NCBI GenBank assembly: GCA_003284565.1
Contig: QBXO01000013.1
Span: 1 to 48,686 of the forward strand
Reading direction: 5' to 3'
Source: SAR116 cluster bacterium AG-321-K23
Lineage (GTDB): Bacteria > Pseudomonadota > Alphaproteobacteria > Puniceispirillales > Marisalimonadaceae
DNA length: 48,686 nt
Shown: in pieces, positions 7,735 to 16,960 of the stretch
How positions within the stretch are numbered: the first letter of the stretch is position 1
Layout: every line of letters begins with the position of its first letter
The notes under the pieces: generated by a model
What the model was told of the DNA's origin: nothing
What the model saw: the letters and a program-made list of their open reading frames with translations, nothing else
Database searches by the model: none
Translations under genes and position numbers: made by a program

Positions 7735-7995
7735 TTAATTTAAAAATTTTTGGTGCAATGTCGTTTTTATACATTCGTTGAAAAATTTTTTTGTACTTTC
7801 TTTACCTGTTAACTGTGCAAGTTTCATAGAGGCATATCTTCCTGCAGCAAGAGCTACGGCTAATTCATCTTTCTCAGCGTTTGATACATTTCTCAGATAA
7901 TCTTCAGTTTCATCTCTGATCCGAATTAGTTTTTGTTGATATAAATCATCTTTTCTATTATATAAAGAAAAATCTAATTTAATTATCTGACCCAT
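7735..7995 (-). CDS. Small conserved-looking helical protein, unknown
   Basis: Predicted soluble, mainly helical protein of 86 residues if it starts at ATG 7995, which has GGAAATTAAA in front (MGQIIKLDFSLYNRKDDLYQ); ATG at 8007 would add MEIK. The middle is charged (LIRIRDETEDYLRNVSNAEKD) and is followed by an alanine-rich helix, ELAVALAAGRYASMKLAQL. No family is recognised. It is convergent with the third bactofilin, the stops being adjacent. The balanced composition, unlike AT-driven chance frames, supports a real gene. Confidence 0.7.
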   Translation of the reverse strand: MGQIIKLDFSLYNRKDDLYQQKLIRIRDETEDYLRNVSNAEKDELAVALAAGRYASMKLAQLTGKESTKKFFNECIKTTLHQKFLN

Positions 7996-8089
7996 TTTAA
8001 TTTCCATTATTTATTATTTTCATATTTAATTTAACGACTAAACTTATATAATTTTAATACATAGGGTAATAATTTTTTAAATCTGTATA

Positions 8090-8911
8090 ATGATAAATTT
8101 TCAAATTTATAAAAATGGACATGCAATAGCTTTTGAAAATGAAAATAACTGTTTTAAGAAAGAAACATTTCAAACATTATTCATTTTTCATGGTCTTTAT
8201 GGAAGAGGAAAAAACTGGCAAACTTTTTCTAAAATATTAAGTAAAAAAGAAAATCAGATAGTGGTGACAGTCGACCTAAGAAATCATGGAGGAAATGATT
8301 TCGAAGAAGATATATCTTATTTTTTAATGATGAATGATGTTGTACGTCTCTTCAATTACCTTGGCATAGAAAACACCAATTTATTGGGTCATTCAATGGG
8401 TGGTAAATTAGCTATGGTGATTGCCTTATTGAAACCAAAATATGTAAATAAAATGATAATAGCTGATATATCACCAATTGATTATGACAATGATGAAGAC
8501 CTAATAATAAATTCGCTTTTAAATATTAATTTAGATTTAATTAAAAATAGGGGTGAAGCTGAAAATATTTTGTCTAAAGACATAGGTCAAAAGTTTTTAA
8601 GGTCATTTTTATTACAAAATCTTGAATTAGTTGATGGAAAATATAAATGGTCAATTAATCTGAAAGCAATTAAGAAATCTCTTAAAGATTTAAGAAAGTT
8701 TCCTAATATTAAAAATATTAATAAATTTGAAAAAAAAGTACTCTGCATTTATGGAGGAAAAAGTAATTATGTTAAGCATGAACATTTCAATATATTTAAA
8801 AATTTTTTTTCTAATATTTTCTTTCACAAAATCAAAAATGCAGATCACTTTTTACATATACAAAATCCACAAGAATTTTTTGAAGCTTCAAATAAATTTT
8901 TAAATAATTAA
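8090..8911 (+). CDS. Alpha/beta-hydrolase, YbfF-like esterase
   Basis: Predicted cytoplasmic hydrolase of 273 residues. The oxyanion-hole motif HGLYGRGKNW (about 34-43), the nucleophile elbow GHSMGG (about 100-105) and the C-terminal ADHFLHI with the catalytic His are visible; VDLRNHGGND is the conserved strand after the first helix. These features match the YbfF/ABHD11 group of esterases acting on small acyl esters; the true substrate is unknown. It is the first of three co-directional genes (esterase, purU, trxB). The 43-base gap to purU makes cotranscription possible. Confidence 0.85.
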   Translation: MINFQIYKNGHAIAFENENNCFKKETFQTLFIFHGLYGRGKNWQTFSKILSKKENQIVVTVDLRNHGGNDFEEDISYFLMMNDVVRLFNYLGIENTNLLGHSMGGKLAMVIALLKPKYVNKMIIADISPIDYDNDEDLIINSLLNINLDLIKNRGEAENILSKDIGQKFLRSFLLQNLELVDGKYKWSINLKAIKKSLKDLRKFPNIKNINKFEKKVLCIYGGKSNYVKHEHFNIFKNFFSNIFFHKIKNADHFLHIQNPQEFFEASNKFLNN

Positions 8912-8954
8912 ATATCATATTGTTTCTAATTATTAAAAAATGTATTAAATATTC

Positions 8955-9827
8955 ATGAACAATAAATTAGAAACTCACATATTAAAATTATCTTGTAAAG
9001 ATCAGTTAGGGATTGTTGCGAAGATTTCTTCTACATTAGCTGAATGTAATTGTAATATTGTCGAATCTAAGCAATTTACAGATCAAAAAAATGGTAACTT
9101 TTTCATCAGACAGAGCTTTTCATTACTAAAAGATAATATGTTGCCAAATTTAAAAAATAATTTAGAGCATCTAGCAAAGAAATTAAAAGCAGATTTTTTC
9201 TTATCAGAAATTGAATGTCCAATGAACGCAGTTATTCTTGTTTCAAGATTTGACCATTGTCTAAATGATATCTTGTTTAGAGTTAGAAATAATTTATTAA
9301 ATTTAAAAATAAAAGCTGTTATATCAAATCATAAAATTGCAGAAAGAATCGCAAATTTTTCAAATATTCCTTTTCATTATTTACCCATTGAAAAATCAAA
9401 TAAATTAGCCCAAGAAGAAAAACTGAAAGAGATCCTTCATACAAATAATGTTGAGTTGATAATATTAGCACGTTACATGCAAGTGCTATCTGAAAAATTA
9501 GCAAATGAATATTCTGGAAAAATAATTAACATACACCACAGTTTTTTGCCGAGTTTTAAAGGGGCCAAACCTTATCATCAAGCTTTTGTTAGGGGAGTCA
9601 AAGTTATTGGTGCAACTGCTCATTATGTTACAAAAGATCTTGATGAAGGTCCAATAATAGAACAAGACACTCAAGAAGTTAACCACGAAATGATGCCTAA
9701 TGACTTAGTTTTAATCGGAAGAGACATTGAAGCAAGAGTTTTGTATAGAGCTATAAAAGCTCATTCTGAAAGAAGGGTTTTTTTAAATGATAATAGAACA
9801 ATTGTATTTAGAGGACAAAGATTTTAA
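8955..9827 (+). CDS. purU: Formyltetrahydrofolate deformylase PurU
   Basis: Hydrolyses 10-formyl-tetrahydrofolate to formate and tetrahydrofolate, balancing one-carbon pools and supplying formate. The 290 residues have an N-terminal ACT domain (about 5-80, ILKLSCKDQLGIVAKIS) and a formyltransferase-fold domain (about 88-285) with the catalytic block NIHHSFLPSFKGAKPYHQAF and GATAHYVTKDLDEGPIIEQ, where the conserved Asn, His and Asp lie. The ACT domain distinguishes PurU from PurN. The trxB start follows two bases after the stop, so the two are cotranscribed. Confidence 0.95.
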   Translation: MNNKLETHILKLSCKDQLGIVAKISSTLAECNCNIVESKQFTDQKNGNFFIRQSFSLLKDNMLPNLKNNLEHLAKKLKADFFLSEIECPMNAVILVSRFDHCLNDILFRVRNNLLNLKIKAVISNHKIAERIANFSNIPFHYLPIEKSNKLAQEEKLKEILHTNNVELIILARYMQVLSEKLANEYSGKIINIHHSFLPSFKGAKPYHQAFVRGVKVIGATAHYVTKDLDEGPIIEQDTQEVNHEMMPNDLVLIGRDIEARVLYRAIKAHSERRVFLNDNRTIVFRGQRF

Positions 9828-9829
9828 CT

Positions 9830-10771
9830 ATGAAAATTCATAAAGAAAAAGTGATAATTATTGGTTCAGGAGCTGCTGGGTATACAGCTGCAATCTATGC
9901 TGCAAGGGCCAATCTAAATCCTTTGATAATTGAAGGAATACAACCTGGTGGTCAACTTACAATCACTACTGATGTTGAAAATTATCCAGGATATGCTGAC
10001 GTTGTTCAAGGTCCATGGATGATGGAACAAATGAGATCCCAGGCAATAAAAGTTGGAACTCGTATAATTAATGATGTGGTAGTTAAAGTTAATTTCACAA
10101 TGGAAGAAAAAACAGTTTTTTTAGACTCTGAAAAATCTTTAATAGCTGATACAATAATTGTTGCTACTGGTGCTCAGGCTAAATGGTTAGGTATAGAAAG
10201 TGAGAATAAATATAATGGTAAGGGTGTATCTGCATGTGCAACTTGTGATGGATTTTTTTATAGAAACAAGGAAGTAGCAGTAGTTGGTGGCGGGAATACC
10301 GCTGTCGAAGAGGCTTTATATTTATCTAATATATGCTCTAAGGTATTTTTAATTCACAGACGAGACGAACTAAGATCAGAAAAAATATTACAAGACAGAC
10401 TTTTTTCTAAGAAGAATATAGATATAGTTTGGAATAATGTTGTTAGTGAAATTTTGGGAGATGAAAATGGAGTTACTTCTCTAAAACTAACATCAACCAA
10501 AGAAAATAAATCAGAGGTAATTAAAGTTGAAGGTGTTTTTATAGCAATTGGTCATAGCCCATCAACTAAGCCTTTTAAAGATGTGCTTGAAATGGATAAC
10601 GAGGGATATATCATTGCTCAAAAACCCGGTACAACAATTACTAATATAGATGGAGTATTTGCAGCAGGTGATTGCGTTGACAAAGTTTATAGACAAGCAG
10701 TTACTGCGGCAGGTATGGGTTGTATGGCAGCACTTGATGCTGAAAAATGGATACAAAACCGTAATCTTTAA
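9830..10771 (+). CDS. trxB: Thioredoxin reductase TrxB
   Basis: FAD/NADPH enzyme that reduces thioredoxin in the cytoplasm. The length of 313 residues is typical of the low-molecular-weight class. It has the N-terminal FAD motif GSGAAG (12-17), the redox-active CATC (136-139), the NADPH motif GGGNTA and the C-terminal GVFAAGDCVD FAD-binding motif. It is two bases behind purU. Its stop overlaps the stop of the convergent agmatinase gene through a shared TTAA. Confidence 0.97.
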   Translation: MKIHKEKVIIIGSGAAGYTAAIYAARANLNPLIIEGIQPGGQLTITTDVENYPGYADVVQGPWMMEQMRSQAIKVGTRIINDVVVKVNFTMEEKTVFLDSEKSLIADTIIVATGAQAKWLGIESENKYNGKGVSACATCDGFFYRNKEVAVVGGGNTAVEEALYLSNICSKVFLIHRRDELRSEKILQDRLFSKKNIDIVWNNVVSEILGDENGVTSLKLTSTKENKSEVIKVEGVFIAIGHSPSTKPFKDVLEMDNEGYIIAQKPGTTITNIDGVFAAGDCVDKVYRQAVTAAGMGCMAALDAEKWIQNRNL

Positions 10772-11646
10772 TCATTTAAATTTGTTAATTCCATTATCTT
10801 GTAAATCAAAGTTGCTACTGTAAAGTCATACGCGAAAAAATTTTTAATTGGAGAAAATTCAACAACATCAAAGCCAATTACTTTTCTACTTTTAATTAGA
10901 CTTTTTATTAATTGTAAACTTTCATCAAATCCTAAACCATTTGGTACAGGTGTACCCGTAGCAGGCATTATTGATGGATCTAATGCATCTACGTCAAAAG
11001 TAATATAAATATATTTTGGAAATTTGTTAGGTAATCTTATATCTTTTCTATTTTTGATATCATCAACGTCAAAATATAATATATCAAAAATATTTCTATT
11101 CTCTACTTCTTCTTTACTTAATGCCCTTACTCCAAATTGTGCAATTTTGAAATTTGCTTTGCTTAGAAGATACATAACACTTGCATGCGAGTGTGCTTGA
11201 TTTTCGTAATTTTTTCTCAAATCAGCATGCGCATCAATTTGTATAATTCCTATTTCTTCATTTTCTGATAGATTTAATCCTGCAAATATACCATTTACAG
11301 CGCCAAAAGTAATACTGTGCTCACCACCAATGATTACCGGTATTTTGTTTTGTTTGCTTATTTCTTTTGTGACTTTTTCTATGTTAAGCATAACGCTTTC
11401 TATAGGAAAATTACAATTTAAAAAAGGATGAGTGAAAATACCGTTAATACAAGGTTCACTTATACCTGTAAATCTTTCCAACTCGTTACTTGCATCTAGT
11501 ATCGCTTCAGGCCCTCTTGCAGTACCTTTGCCACAAGAGACTGTTTTTTCTAGAGGGATTGGTAGAATATGAAATTTTGCTTTTTCTTTACTTTTTTCCT
11601 CTAAAGAAAGTTCTGAGTTTAAAAAATTTTTCTTTTTATCTAACAT
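10768..11646 (-). CDS. speB: Agmatinase SpeB
   Basis: Ureohydrolase converting agmatine to putrescine and urea with a binuclear manganese centre. All metal ligands are visible: His110 in GGEHSITFG, Asp138, His140 and Asp142 in IDAHADLR, and Asp218 and Asp220 in FDVDALDPS; 292 residues. ATG follows AGGTAAAAA. It is the last gene of a minus-strand operon with arginine decarboxylase, carboxyspermidine dehydrogenase and carboxyspermidine decarboxylase, which favours agmatinase over arginase. Confidence 0.92.
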   Translation of the reverse strand: MLDKKKNFLNSELSLEEKSKEKAKFHILPIPLEKTVSCGKGTARGPEAILDASNELERFTGISEPCINGIFTHPFLNCNFPIESVMLNIEKVTKEISKQNKIPVIIGGEHSITFGAVNGIFAGLNLSENEEIGIIQIDAHADLRKNYENQAHSHASVMYLLSKANFKIAQFGVRALSKEEVENRNIFDILYFDVDDIKNRKDIRLPNKFPKYIYITFDVDALDPSIMPATGTPVPNGLGFDESLQLIKSLIKSRKVIGFDVVEFSPIKNFFAYDFTVATLIYKIMELTNLND

Positions 11647-11659
11647 TTTTTACCTAAAA

Positions 11660-12841
11660 TTAAGATAATTTATTTTCAAAATCTTCATAACTAAAACTTT
11701 TAATTACTTCCAAATTATCATTATCACTATCCCAAATTGCTATAGAGGGTATGTTTACTCCGTTGAAAAAGCTAGTTTTTACCATTGTATAATGTGCTTG
11801 ATCTAAAATTGCTATCCTATCTCCAATTTTTGGTAAAGAACTAAAATTATACTCTCCAATAATATCACCTGCTAAACAGCTGGGCCCTCCAAGAATAACT
11901 TTGCAGCCGCCTTCTGGTTCATTTAGCAATGCAGGCCTATATGGTGCCTCAATTACATCAGGTATGTGTGAAACTGCACTAATATCAGTAATTGCAATAT
12001 TTGGAGATAGTTCATTTTTGGGTTTAAAACTATCTATAATCTCTCCTACTAAAATACCTGAATCTAATACTACAGCTTCTCCTGGCTCAATATAAATTTG
12101 ACAGCTAGTTTCATCTGCAATTTTTTTTAGAAAAGTTTTTAATTTATCAATTTCATAGTCATTTCTAGTTATATGGTGTCCTCCACCAAGATTTAACCAA
12201 TTTAATTTTTTACAGATAGGAATAATATCATTTTTAATTTTACTCCATGTATTTTCTAAAGGATTAAAATTTTGTTCGCACAGGGTATGAAAATGAATTC
12301 CATTCAATTTTTTTATGTCAATATTTTCTAAATTATTTAAATGCATACCTAATCTTGAATTGATGCTAGCTGCATTATATTTCTCATTACTTATTTCAGA
12401 ATAAAGTGGATTAATTCTCAAACCAATTTCATTATTAAATTTTATTGCTGTATCATAAAATTCATTCAATTGATTTGATGAATTAAAAATAATTTGATCA
12501 GATAAATTGAATATTTCTTCAATATCATTTTTTTTAAATGCTGGAGAAAAAGTACTAATTTGTCCTTTAAAATATTTTTTAGCCAATTTTGTTTCATATA
12601 ACCCAGAACTACAACATCCATCTAAGTATTCAGAAATTAAGGGACCAAAATAAGGAGTAGAAAAAGCCTTCAGAGCAATTAAAATTTTAATACCTGTTTG
12701 TGATTTAAGATTGTATAAAACCTTTAAATTATCAATCAATGCTCTTTTATCTATTACAAAGCAAGGACTTGGTAATTTATATAAATTTAATTTATTAAAA
12801 CTTCTTGGGTCTCCTCCCATTGTTTGAAAAATATTATTCAT
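11660..12841 (-). CDS. nspC: Carboxynorspermidine/carboxyspermidine decarboxylase
   Basis: PLP-dependent, alanine-racemase-fold decarboxylase that removes the carboxyl group from carboxyspermidine to give spermidine (or the nor-compounds). The 393 residues fit the family. Motifs include the opening LPSPCFVIDKRALIDNL, the PLP-lysine stretch ILIALKAFSTPYF (about 53-65), SRLGMHL, NLGGGHH and YIEPGEAVVLDSG, with the C-terminal GGPSCLAGDIIGEY carrying the active-site Cys. Its ATG overlaps the preceding dehydrogenase stop by one base (TAATG), indicating translational coupling of the two successive pathway steps. Confidence 0.92.
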   Translation of the reverse strand: MNNIFQTMGGDPRSFNKLNLYKLPSPCFVIDKRALIDNLKVLYNLKSQTGIKILIALKAFSTPYFGPLISEYLDGCCSSGLYETKLAKKYFKGQISTFSPAFKKNDIEEIFNLSDQIIFNSSNQLNEFYDTAIKFNNEIGLRINPLYSEISNEKYNAASINSRLGMHLNNLENIDIKKLNGIHFHTLCEQNFNPLENTWSKIKNDIIPICKKLNWLNLGGGHHITRNDYEIDKLKTFLKKIADETSCQIYIEPGEAVVLDSGILVGEIIDSFKPKNELSPNIAITDISAVSHIPDVIEAPYRPALLNEPEGGCKVILGGPSCLAGDIIGEYNFSSLPKIGDRIAILDQAHYTMVKTSFFNGVNIPSIAIWDSDNDNLEVIKSFSYEDFENKLS

Positions 12842-14046
12842 TAGAAATTTACTTTATTTTCTAACTGTATGGTTTTAGTAGGTAATCCGTGTTTGTTCAT
12901 AAGGTTCATAAATGGGTCTGGGTCGAATTGCTCCATGTTCCAAACTCCGGGTTTAAACCAGATTTTTTTTAACATTAGTAATGATCCTATCATTGCAGGA
13001 ACGCCAGTAGTGTATGAAATTGCTTGGCTTCCAACCTCTTTATAGCAATCTTCATGTTTACAGATATTGTATGTATAAAATGTTTTTTCTGTATTGTTTT
13101 TTTTTCCAGTTATTATTGTGCCAATACAAGTTTTTCCCTTTGTTTTTTCTCCTAAGCTTCCAGGATCTGGCAAAATATTTTTCAAAAATTGTAATGGAAT
13201 TATTTCTGACCCATTATATATAACGGGTTCAATAGAAGTCATTCCTATGTTTTGGAGCACTTCTAAATGTTTTAAATAATTATCTCCGAATGTCATCCAA
13301 AATCTTGCTCTTTTAATTTCAGGATAATGTTTTATTAAACTCTCCAATTCTTCATGATACATTAAATACATATTTTTATTTCCAATTTCAGGAAATTTAA
13401 AAGAAACTTTTTTCTTAAGAGCTGGTCCAATTTCCCAATTATTATTTTCCCAATGTTTGGAATCTGAAGTAACCTCTCTAATATTAATTTCAGGATTGAA
13501 ATTAGTTGCAAATGGGTGACCGTGATCACCATCATTGCAGTCAAGAATATCTAAAAACTCAATACTATCTAAATGATGTTTTCTGGTGTAAGCTGTAAAA
13601 ACATTAGTCGCACCTGGATCAAAACCTGAACCTAAAAGAGCCATAATACCTTTTTCTTTGAATTTTTTATCATAGTCCCATTGCCATTTATATTCAAACT
13701 TTGCTTCATCCCTAGGTTCATAATTGGCTGTATCTAAGTAGTGTGTATCCGTTAACAAACAAGCATCCATAATATTAATGTCTTGATAGGGAAGAGCTAG
13801 GTTAACAACTAAGAAAGGTTTGAATTTTTTTATCAATGTCACTGTCTCGTCTACATTGTCTGCATCGAGCTTTGCTACTTCAATGTTAATATTATATTTA
13901 TCTTTCACACTTTTTTTAATTTGGAAGCATTTTTCTATAGTCCTACTTGCTAAAATTATACTTCTAAAAAAATTAGAATTTTGCGCCATCTTGTGAACTG
14001 TTACATGACTTACACCACCTGCACCAATAACTAAAACATTGTCCAT
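12841..14046 (-). CDS. Carboxynorspermidine/carboxyspermidine dehydrogenase (LYS9-like)
   Basis: NADPH-dependent enzyme of the saccharopine-dehydrogenase fold that condenses putrescine (or diaminopropane) with aspartate semialdehyde. ATG at 14046 (MDNVLVIGAGGVSHVTVHKM) has GGGAG in front and is preferred to an upstream TTG. The Rossmann motif GAGGVS is at the N-terminus, DTANYEPRDE and LGSGFDPGATNVF follow, and HKHGLPTK near the end is typical of carboxynorspermidine synthases; 401 residues. As putrescine is the local product of SpeA and SpeB, the likely product is carboxyspermidine. Second gene of the polyamine operon, 28 bases after speA. Confidence 0.93.
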   Translation of the reverse strand: MDNVLVIGAGGVSHVTVHKMAQNSNFFRSIILASRTIEKCFQIKKSVKDKYNINIEVAKLDADNVDETVTLIKKFKPFLVVNLALPYQDINIMDACLLTDTHYLDTANYEPRDEAKFEYKWQWDYDKKFKEKGIMALLGSGFDPGATNVFTAYTRKHHLDSIEFLDILDCNDGDHGHPFATNFNPEINIREVTSDSKHWENNNWEIGPALKKKVSFKFPEIGNKNMYLMYHEELESLIKHYPEIKRARFWMTFGDNYLKHLEVLQNIGMTSIEPVIYNGSEIIPLQFLKNILPDPGSLGEKTKGKTCIGTIITGKKNNTEKTFYTYNICKHEDCYKEVGSQAISYTTGVPAMIGSLLMLKKIWFKPGVWNMEQFDPDPFMNLMNKHGLPTKTIQLENKVNF

Positions 14047-14074
14047 TTTAAACTCCCACAAGTATAATAATTAG

Positions 14075-15952
14075 TTATTTTTCGAAATAAGTATAACCAG
14101 AAATCGAATCTTTGAATGATTGAGTTATTTTTTTTCTTTCTGAAAGTGATAAGTCTCTACTCCTTACAGCATCTTCTACTATATATTTAAATCTATTTAT
14201 AATATCCTTTGGTTCATATTCAACATACGATAAAACTTCTGAAATTGTATCACCTTCTTGCTCATGTAATAATTGATATCCACCATTTGCCTTTAATTTA
14301 ATTGTAACAACATTTGTATCACCAAATAGGTTATGAAGATCTCCTAAAGTTTCTTGATAGGCGCCAATGAAAAACACGCCTAGAAAATAGTCCTCATCGT
14401 CACTAATGTCATGTAAAGGTAATGTGTTTGAAATACCGTCACGAAGAACAAATTTATTTATTATGCCATCACTGTCACAGGTAATATCATTTAAAATAAC
14501 TCTTTTATTTGGTTGCATGTTATGTTTTTGAAGAGGTGCGATAGGATGTATTTGATCAATAGCCCAAACATCAGGTAGGCTTTGAAATAAAGAAAAGTTA
14601 CCGTGATATATATCTGCCATATTATCAATTGTATCTTGTAGTTCTTCTGTAATTTCAGGTGTTGAGGAGAGTACTGCTTTAATTTTATTAATAATGTATA
14701 AGTAAGTTTCTTCAGTTTTTGCCATACTTGTTAAATCTATTTGGCCACTTCTAAAAAGAGCCCTTATTTCTTCTCTGTAGTAATTCAAGTCATTTAAACA
14801 TTCTTGGGCTCTTTCTAAATTTAAATATTCAGGTATTTGAATCATATTTTTTAGTAAAGGATGATCATTTGGATTAATTTCTTGTTTTTCGTCACTATCA
14901 AAATTTGTTGTTTCCAAAATATTAAAAATAAGCATTGAACTTGATGCAATGCATGCCCTTCCAGATTCAGTGACAATTATAGGATGATTTATTTTCGATT
15001 GATCTAATTCATATTTAACAGTTTCAACAATATTTATACAATATTCATCTAATGAATAATTTATTGAGTTAAGAGAAGACTTTTGTTCTCCCGTATAATC
15101 CACTCCTAAGCCTCCTCCAAGATCTAAATATTTTAGTGGTGCACCTTGTTTACTCATTTCTGAGTAAAATCTACAAGCCTCTTGTGTTGATTTTCTAATT
15201 TCAATGATGTCAGGTATCTGGCTTCCAAGATGTGAATGTTGTAGAACCAAGCAATCAAGATAGTTATTAACTTTTAATTTTGTAATAACTTTCATGACTT
15301 GTTCAACAGACATACCAAATGCGCTTCGATCTCCACTTGATTGAGACCAATTACCACTAACTTTATTTGTTAATTTTACTCTTATTCCCATTAATGGTCT
15401 TACATTTAGTTCTTGAGAAATTTCAATGATTAGATCAAGCTCACGTGGACTTTCTAAAACTAAAATAGTTTTAAAACCTATTTTTAGTGATAATATTGCC
15501 AAATTAATGAATTCTTTGTCTTTAATTCCATTACAAATTATGGTAGACTCATTTGAAAGATCGTGTGCTAAAGCTATTAATAATTCAGGTTTAGAACCAA
15601 CTTCCAAGCCAAAATCAAACTCTTTTCCATAATCAACTATTCTGTCAATTACCTGTGCTTGTTGATTAACTTTAACTGGAAAAACACCCTTATAGTAACC
15701 TTTGTATCCAACTTCTTTTATTGCCTTAAAAAAAGACTCATTAATTTGTCTTATTCTAAATGCTAAATAATCTGTAACTCTTAATAATATTGGGCAGCTT
15801 ATTCCCCTTTCATTAAGGCTTTCTATAATTTTAATTAGGTCGGTGGGAGCATTAGATGGATAAAATGGATTTTTAAGTCCTATATTACCATTATCAAGAA
15901 CTTCAAGGATATCATCACCCCATTTTTTTATTCCATAAATATCATCATACAT
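14075..15952 (-). CDS. speA: Biosynthetic arginine decarboxylase SpeA
   Basis: PLP enzyme of fold III that decarboxylates arginine to agmatine. About 625 residues from ATG at 15952 (MYDDIYGIKKWGDDILEVLD), preceded by AAAGGCC; an upstream TTG would add 14 residues. The PLP lysine lies in GVFPVKVNQQAQV, followed by FGLEVGSKPELLIALA, the substrate/PLP segment LQHSHLGSQI, LDLGGGLGVDY, and the C-terminal GAYQETLGDLHNLFGD with the catalytic acid/base region. This is the long-form SpeA family. It opens the four-gene polyamine operon and is divergent from msrA. Confidence 0.95.
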   Translation of the reverse strand: MYDDIYGIKKWGDDILEVLDNGNIGLKNPFYPSNAPTDLIKIIESLNERGISCPILLRVTDYLAFRIRQINESFFKAIKEVGYKGYYKGVFPVKVNQQAQVIDRIVDYGKEFDFGLEVGSKPELLIALAHDLSNESTIICNGIKDKEFINLAILSLKIGFKTILVLESPRELDLIIEISQELNVRPLMGIRVKLTNKVSGNWSQSSGDRSAFGMSVEQVMKVITKLKVNNYLDCLVLQHSHLGSQIPDIIEIRKSTQEACRFYSEMSKQGAPLKYLDLGGGLGVDYTGEQKSSLNSINYSLDEYCINIVETVKYELDQSKINHPIIVTESGRACIASSSMLIFNILETTNFDSDEKQEINPNDHPLLKNMIQIPEYLNLERAQECLNDLNYYREEIRALFRSGQIDLTSMAKTEETYLYIINKIKAVLSSTPEITEELQDTIDNMADIYHGNFSLFQSLPDVWAIDQIHPIAPLQKHNMQPNKRVILNDITCDSDGIINKFVLRDGISNTLPLHDISDDEDYFLGVFFIGAYQETLGDLHNLFGDTNVVTIKLKANGGYQLLHEQEGDTISEVLSYVEYEPKDIINRFKYIVEDAVRSRDLSLSERKKITQSFKDSISGYTYFEK

Positions 15953-16063
15953 ATTTTTGGCCTTTAATTTTAAAATAATTTGATTATCTTGCAATTGTCA
16001 GTTGGTCAAGTTATGGTTTTATTTAATTGTATTATATCAACTTATATCTAAAATATTTACTAC

Positions 16064-16690
16064 ATGTTTTTTTCAAAAAAAAATTATCTTATTGATAAGT
16101 CGGAAGCTTTGTCAGGTAGAGATGACCCTATAGTAAAAGAATTGTTTCACGAAATAAATGGTCATTACCTGATGGATATTCCAAAAGATTTTAAAATGAT
16201 TATATTAGGGATGGGATGTTTTTGGGGAGCTGAAAAAATTTTTTGGCAACTTGACGGAGTTTATCATACATCAGTAGGGTATGCTGGTGGTTATACTAAA
16301 AATCCTACCTATGAAGAAGTTTGTAGTGGATTAACAGGACACACTGAAGTTGTTAGAGTGGTATATGATCCCAAAAAAATACATTTAAAATCAATTTTAA
16401 TTGCATTTTGGGAAGGGCACGATCCGACACAAGGGATGAGGCAGGGTAATGATATTGGCACTCAATATAGATCTGCAATTTTTGTAAGTAATGCTGAACA
16501 ACTAATTGATGTAAAAAATTTAAAAAATGAATTCCAGGGTTTACTGGCGTCAGCAGGATATGATGAAATCACAACTGAAATCAAAACTAATATAGATTTT
16601 TATTTTGCTGAAACTTATCATCAACAATACCTTTATAAGAATCCTAATGGTTATTGTGGTTTAGGTGGTTGTGGTGTCAAATTTAAATAA
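16064..16690 (+). CDS. msrA: Peptide methionine sulfoxide reductase MsrA
   Basis: Reduces methionine-S-sulfoxide in proteins and free methionine. The 208 residues follow the long E. coli form, with N-terminal extension LSGRDDPIVKELFHEINGHY, the active-site GCFWG (catalytic Cys52), GYAGGYTKNPTYEEVCSGLTGH, and GQGMRQGND-type block DPTQGMRQGNDIGTQYRSAI. The C-terminal NPNGYCGLGGCGVKFK carries two recycling Cys (198 and 203), consistent with thioredoxin-dependent regeneration; trxB is encoded 5 kb away. ATG is at 16064; it is divergent from speA. Confidence 0.96.
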   Translation: MFFSKKNYLIDKSEALSGRDDPIVKELFHEINGHYLMDIPKDFKMIILGMGCFWGAEKIFWQLDGVYHTSVGYAGGYTKNPTYEEVCSGLTGHTEVVRVVYDPKKIHLKSILIAFWEGHDPTQGMRQGNDIGTQYRSAIFVSNAEQLIDVKNLKNEFQGLLASAGYDEITTEIKTNIDFYFAETYHQQYLYKNPNGYCGLGGCGVKFK

Positions 16691-16764
16691 ATTTATTAAA
16701 GTTACTTTAGATCTTGACCAAAGTGATTTGATAATATATCTATCACTAAAAATATAGGTCTGTT

Positions 16765-16890
16765 ATGAAAGTAGTAAGTTCTTTAAAAACTCTTAAAATT
16801 AGAGATAGAAACTCTCAAATTGTAAAACGCAGAGGCCGTCTTTACGTTATTAACAAAAGAAATCCTAGATTTAAAGCACGCCAGGGTTAA
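16765..16890 (+). CDS. rpmJ: 50S ribosomal protein L36
   Basis: A 41-residue protein, starting [20 protein letters not shown] and ending [12 protein letters not shown], which is the alphaproteobacterial/YkgO-type (zinc-free) L36. It lacks the CXXC/CH zinc ligands of the 38-residue form and is very basic. ATG at 16765 follows ATAGGTCTGTT. It sits alone between msrA and tarD, as a free-standing rpmJ often does in alphaproteobacteria. Confidence 0.95.
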   Translation: MKVVSSLKTLKIRDRNSQIVKRRGRLYVINKRNPRFKARQG

Positions 16891-16960
16891 CTGCTGAGTT
16901 AAAATAAACATATTTATTAGTTAATACTTAATATCAATTATCTTGTCCTGGAATAATATA

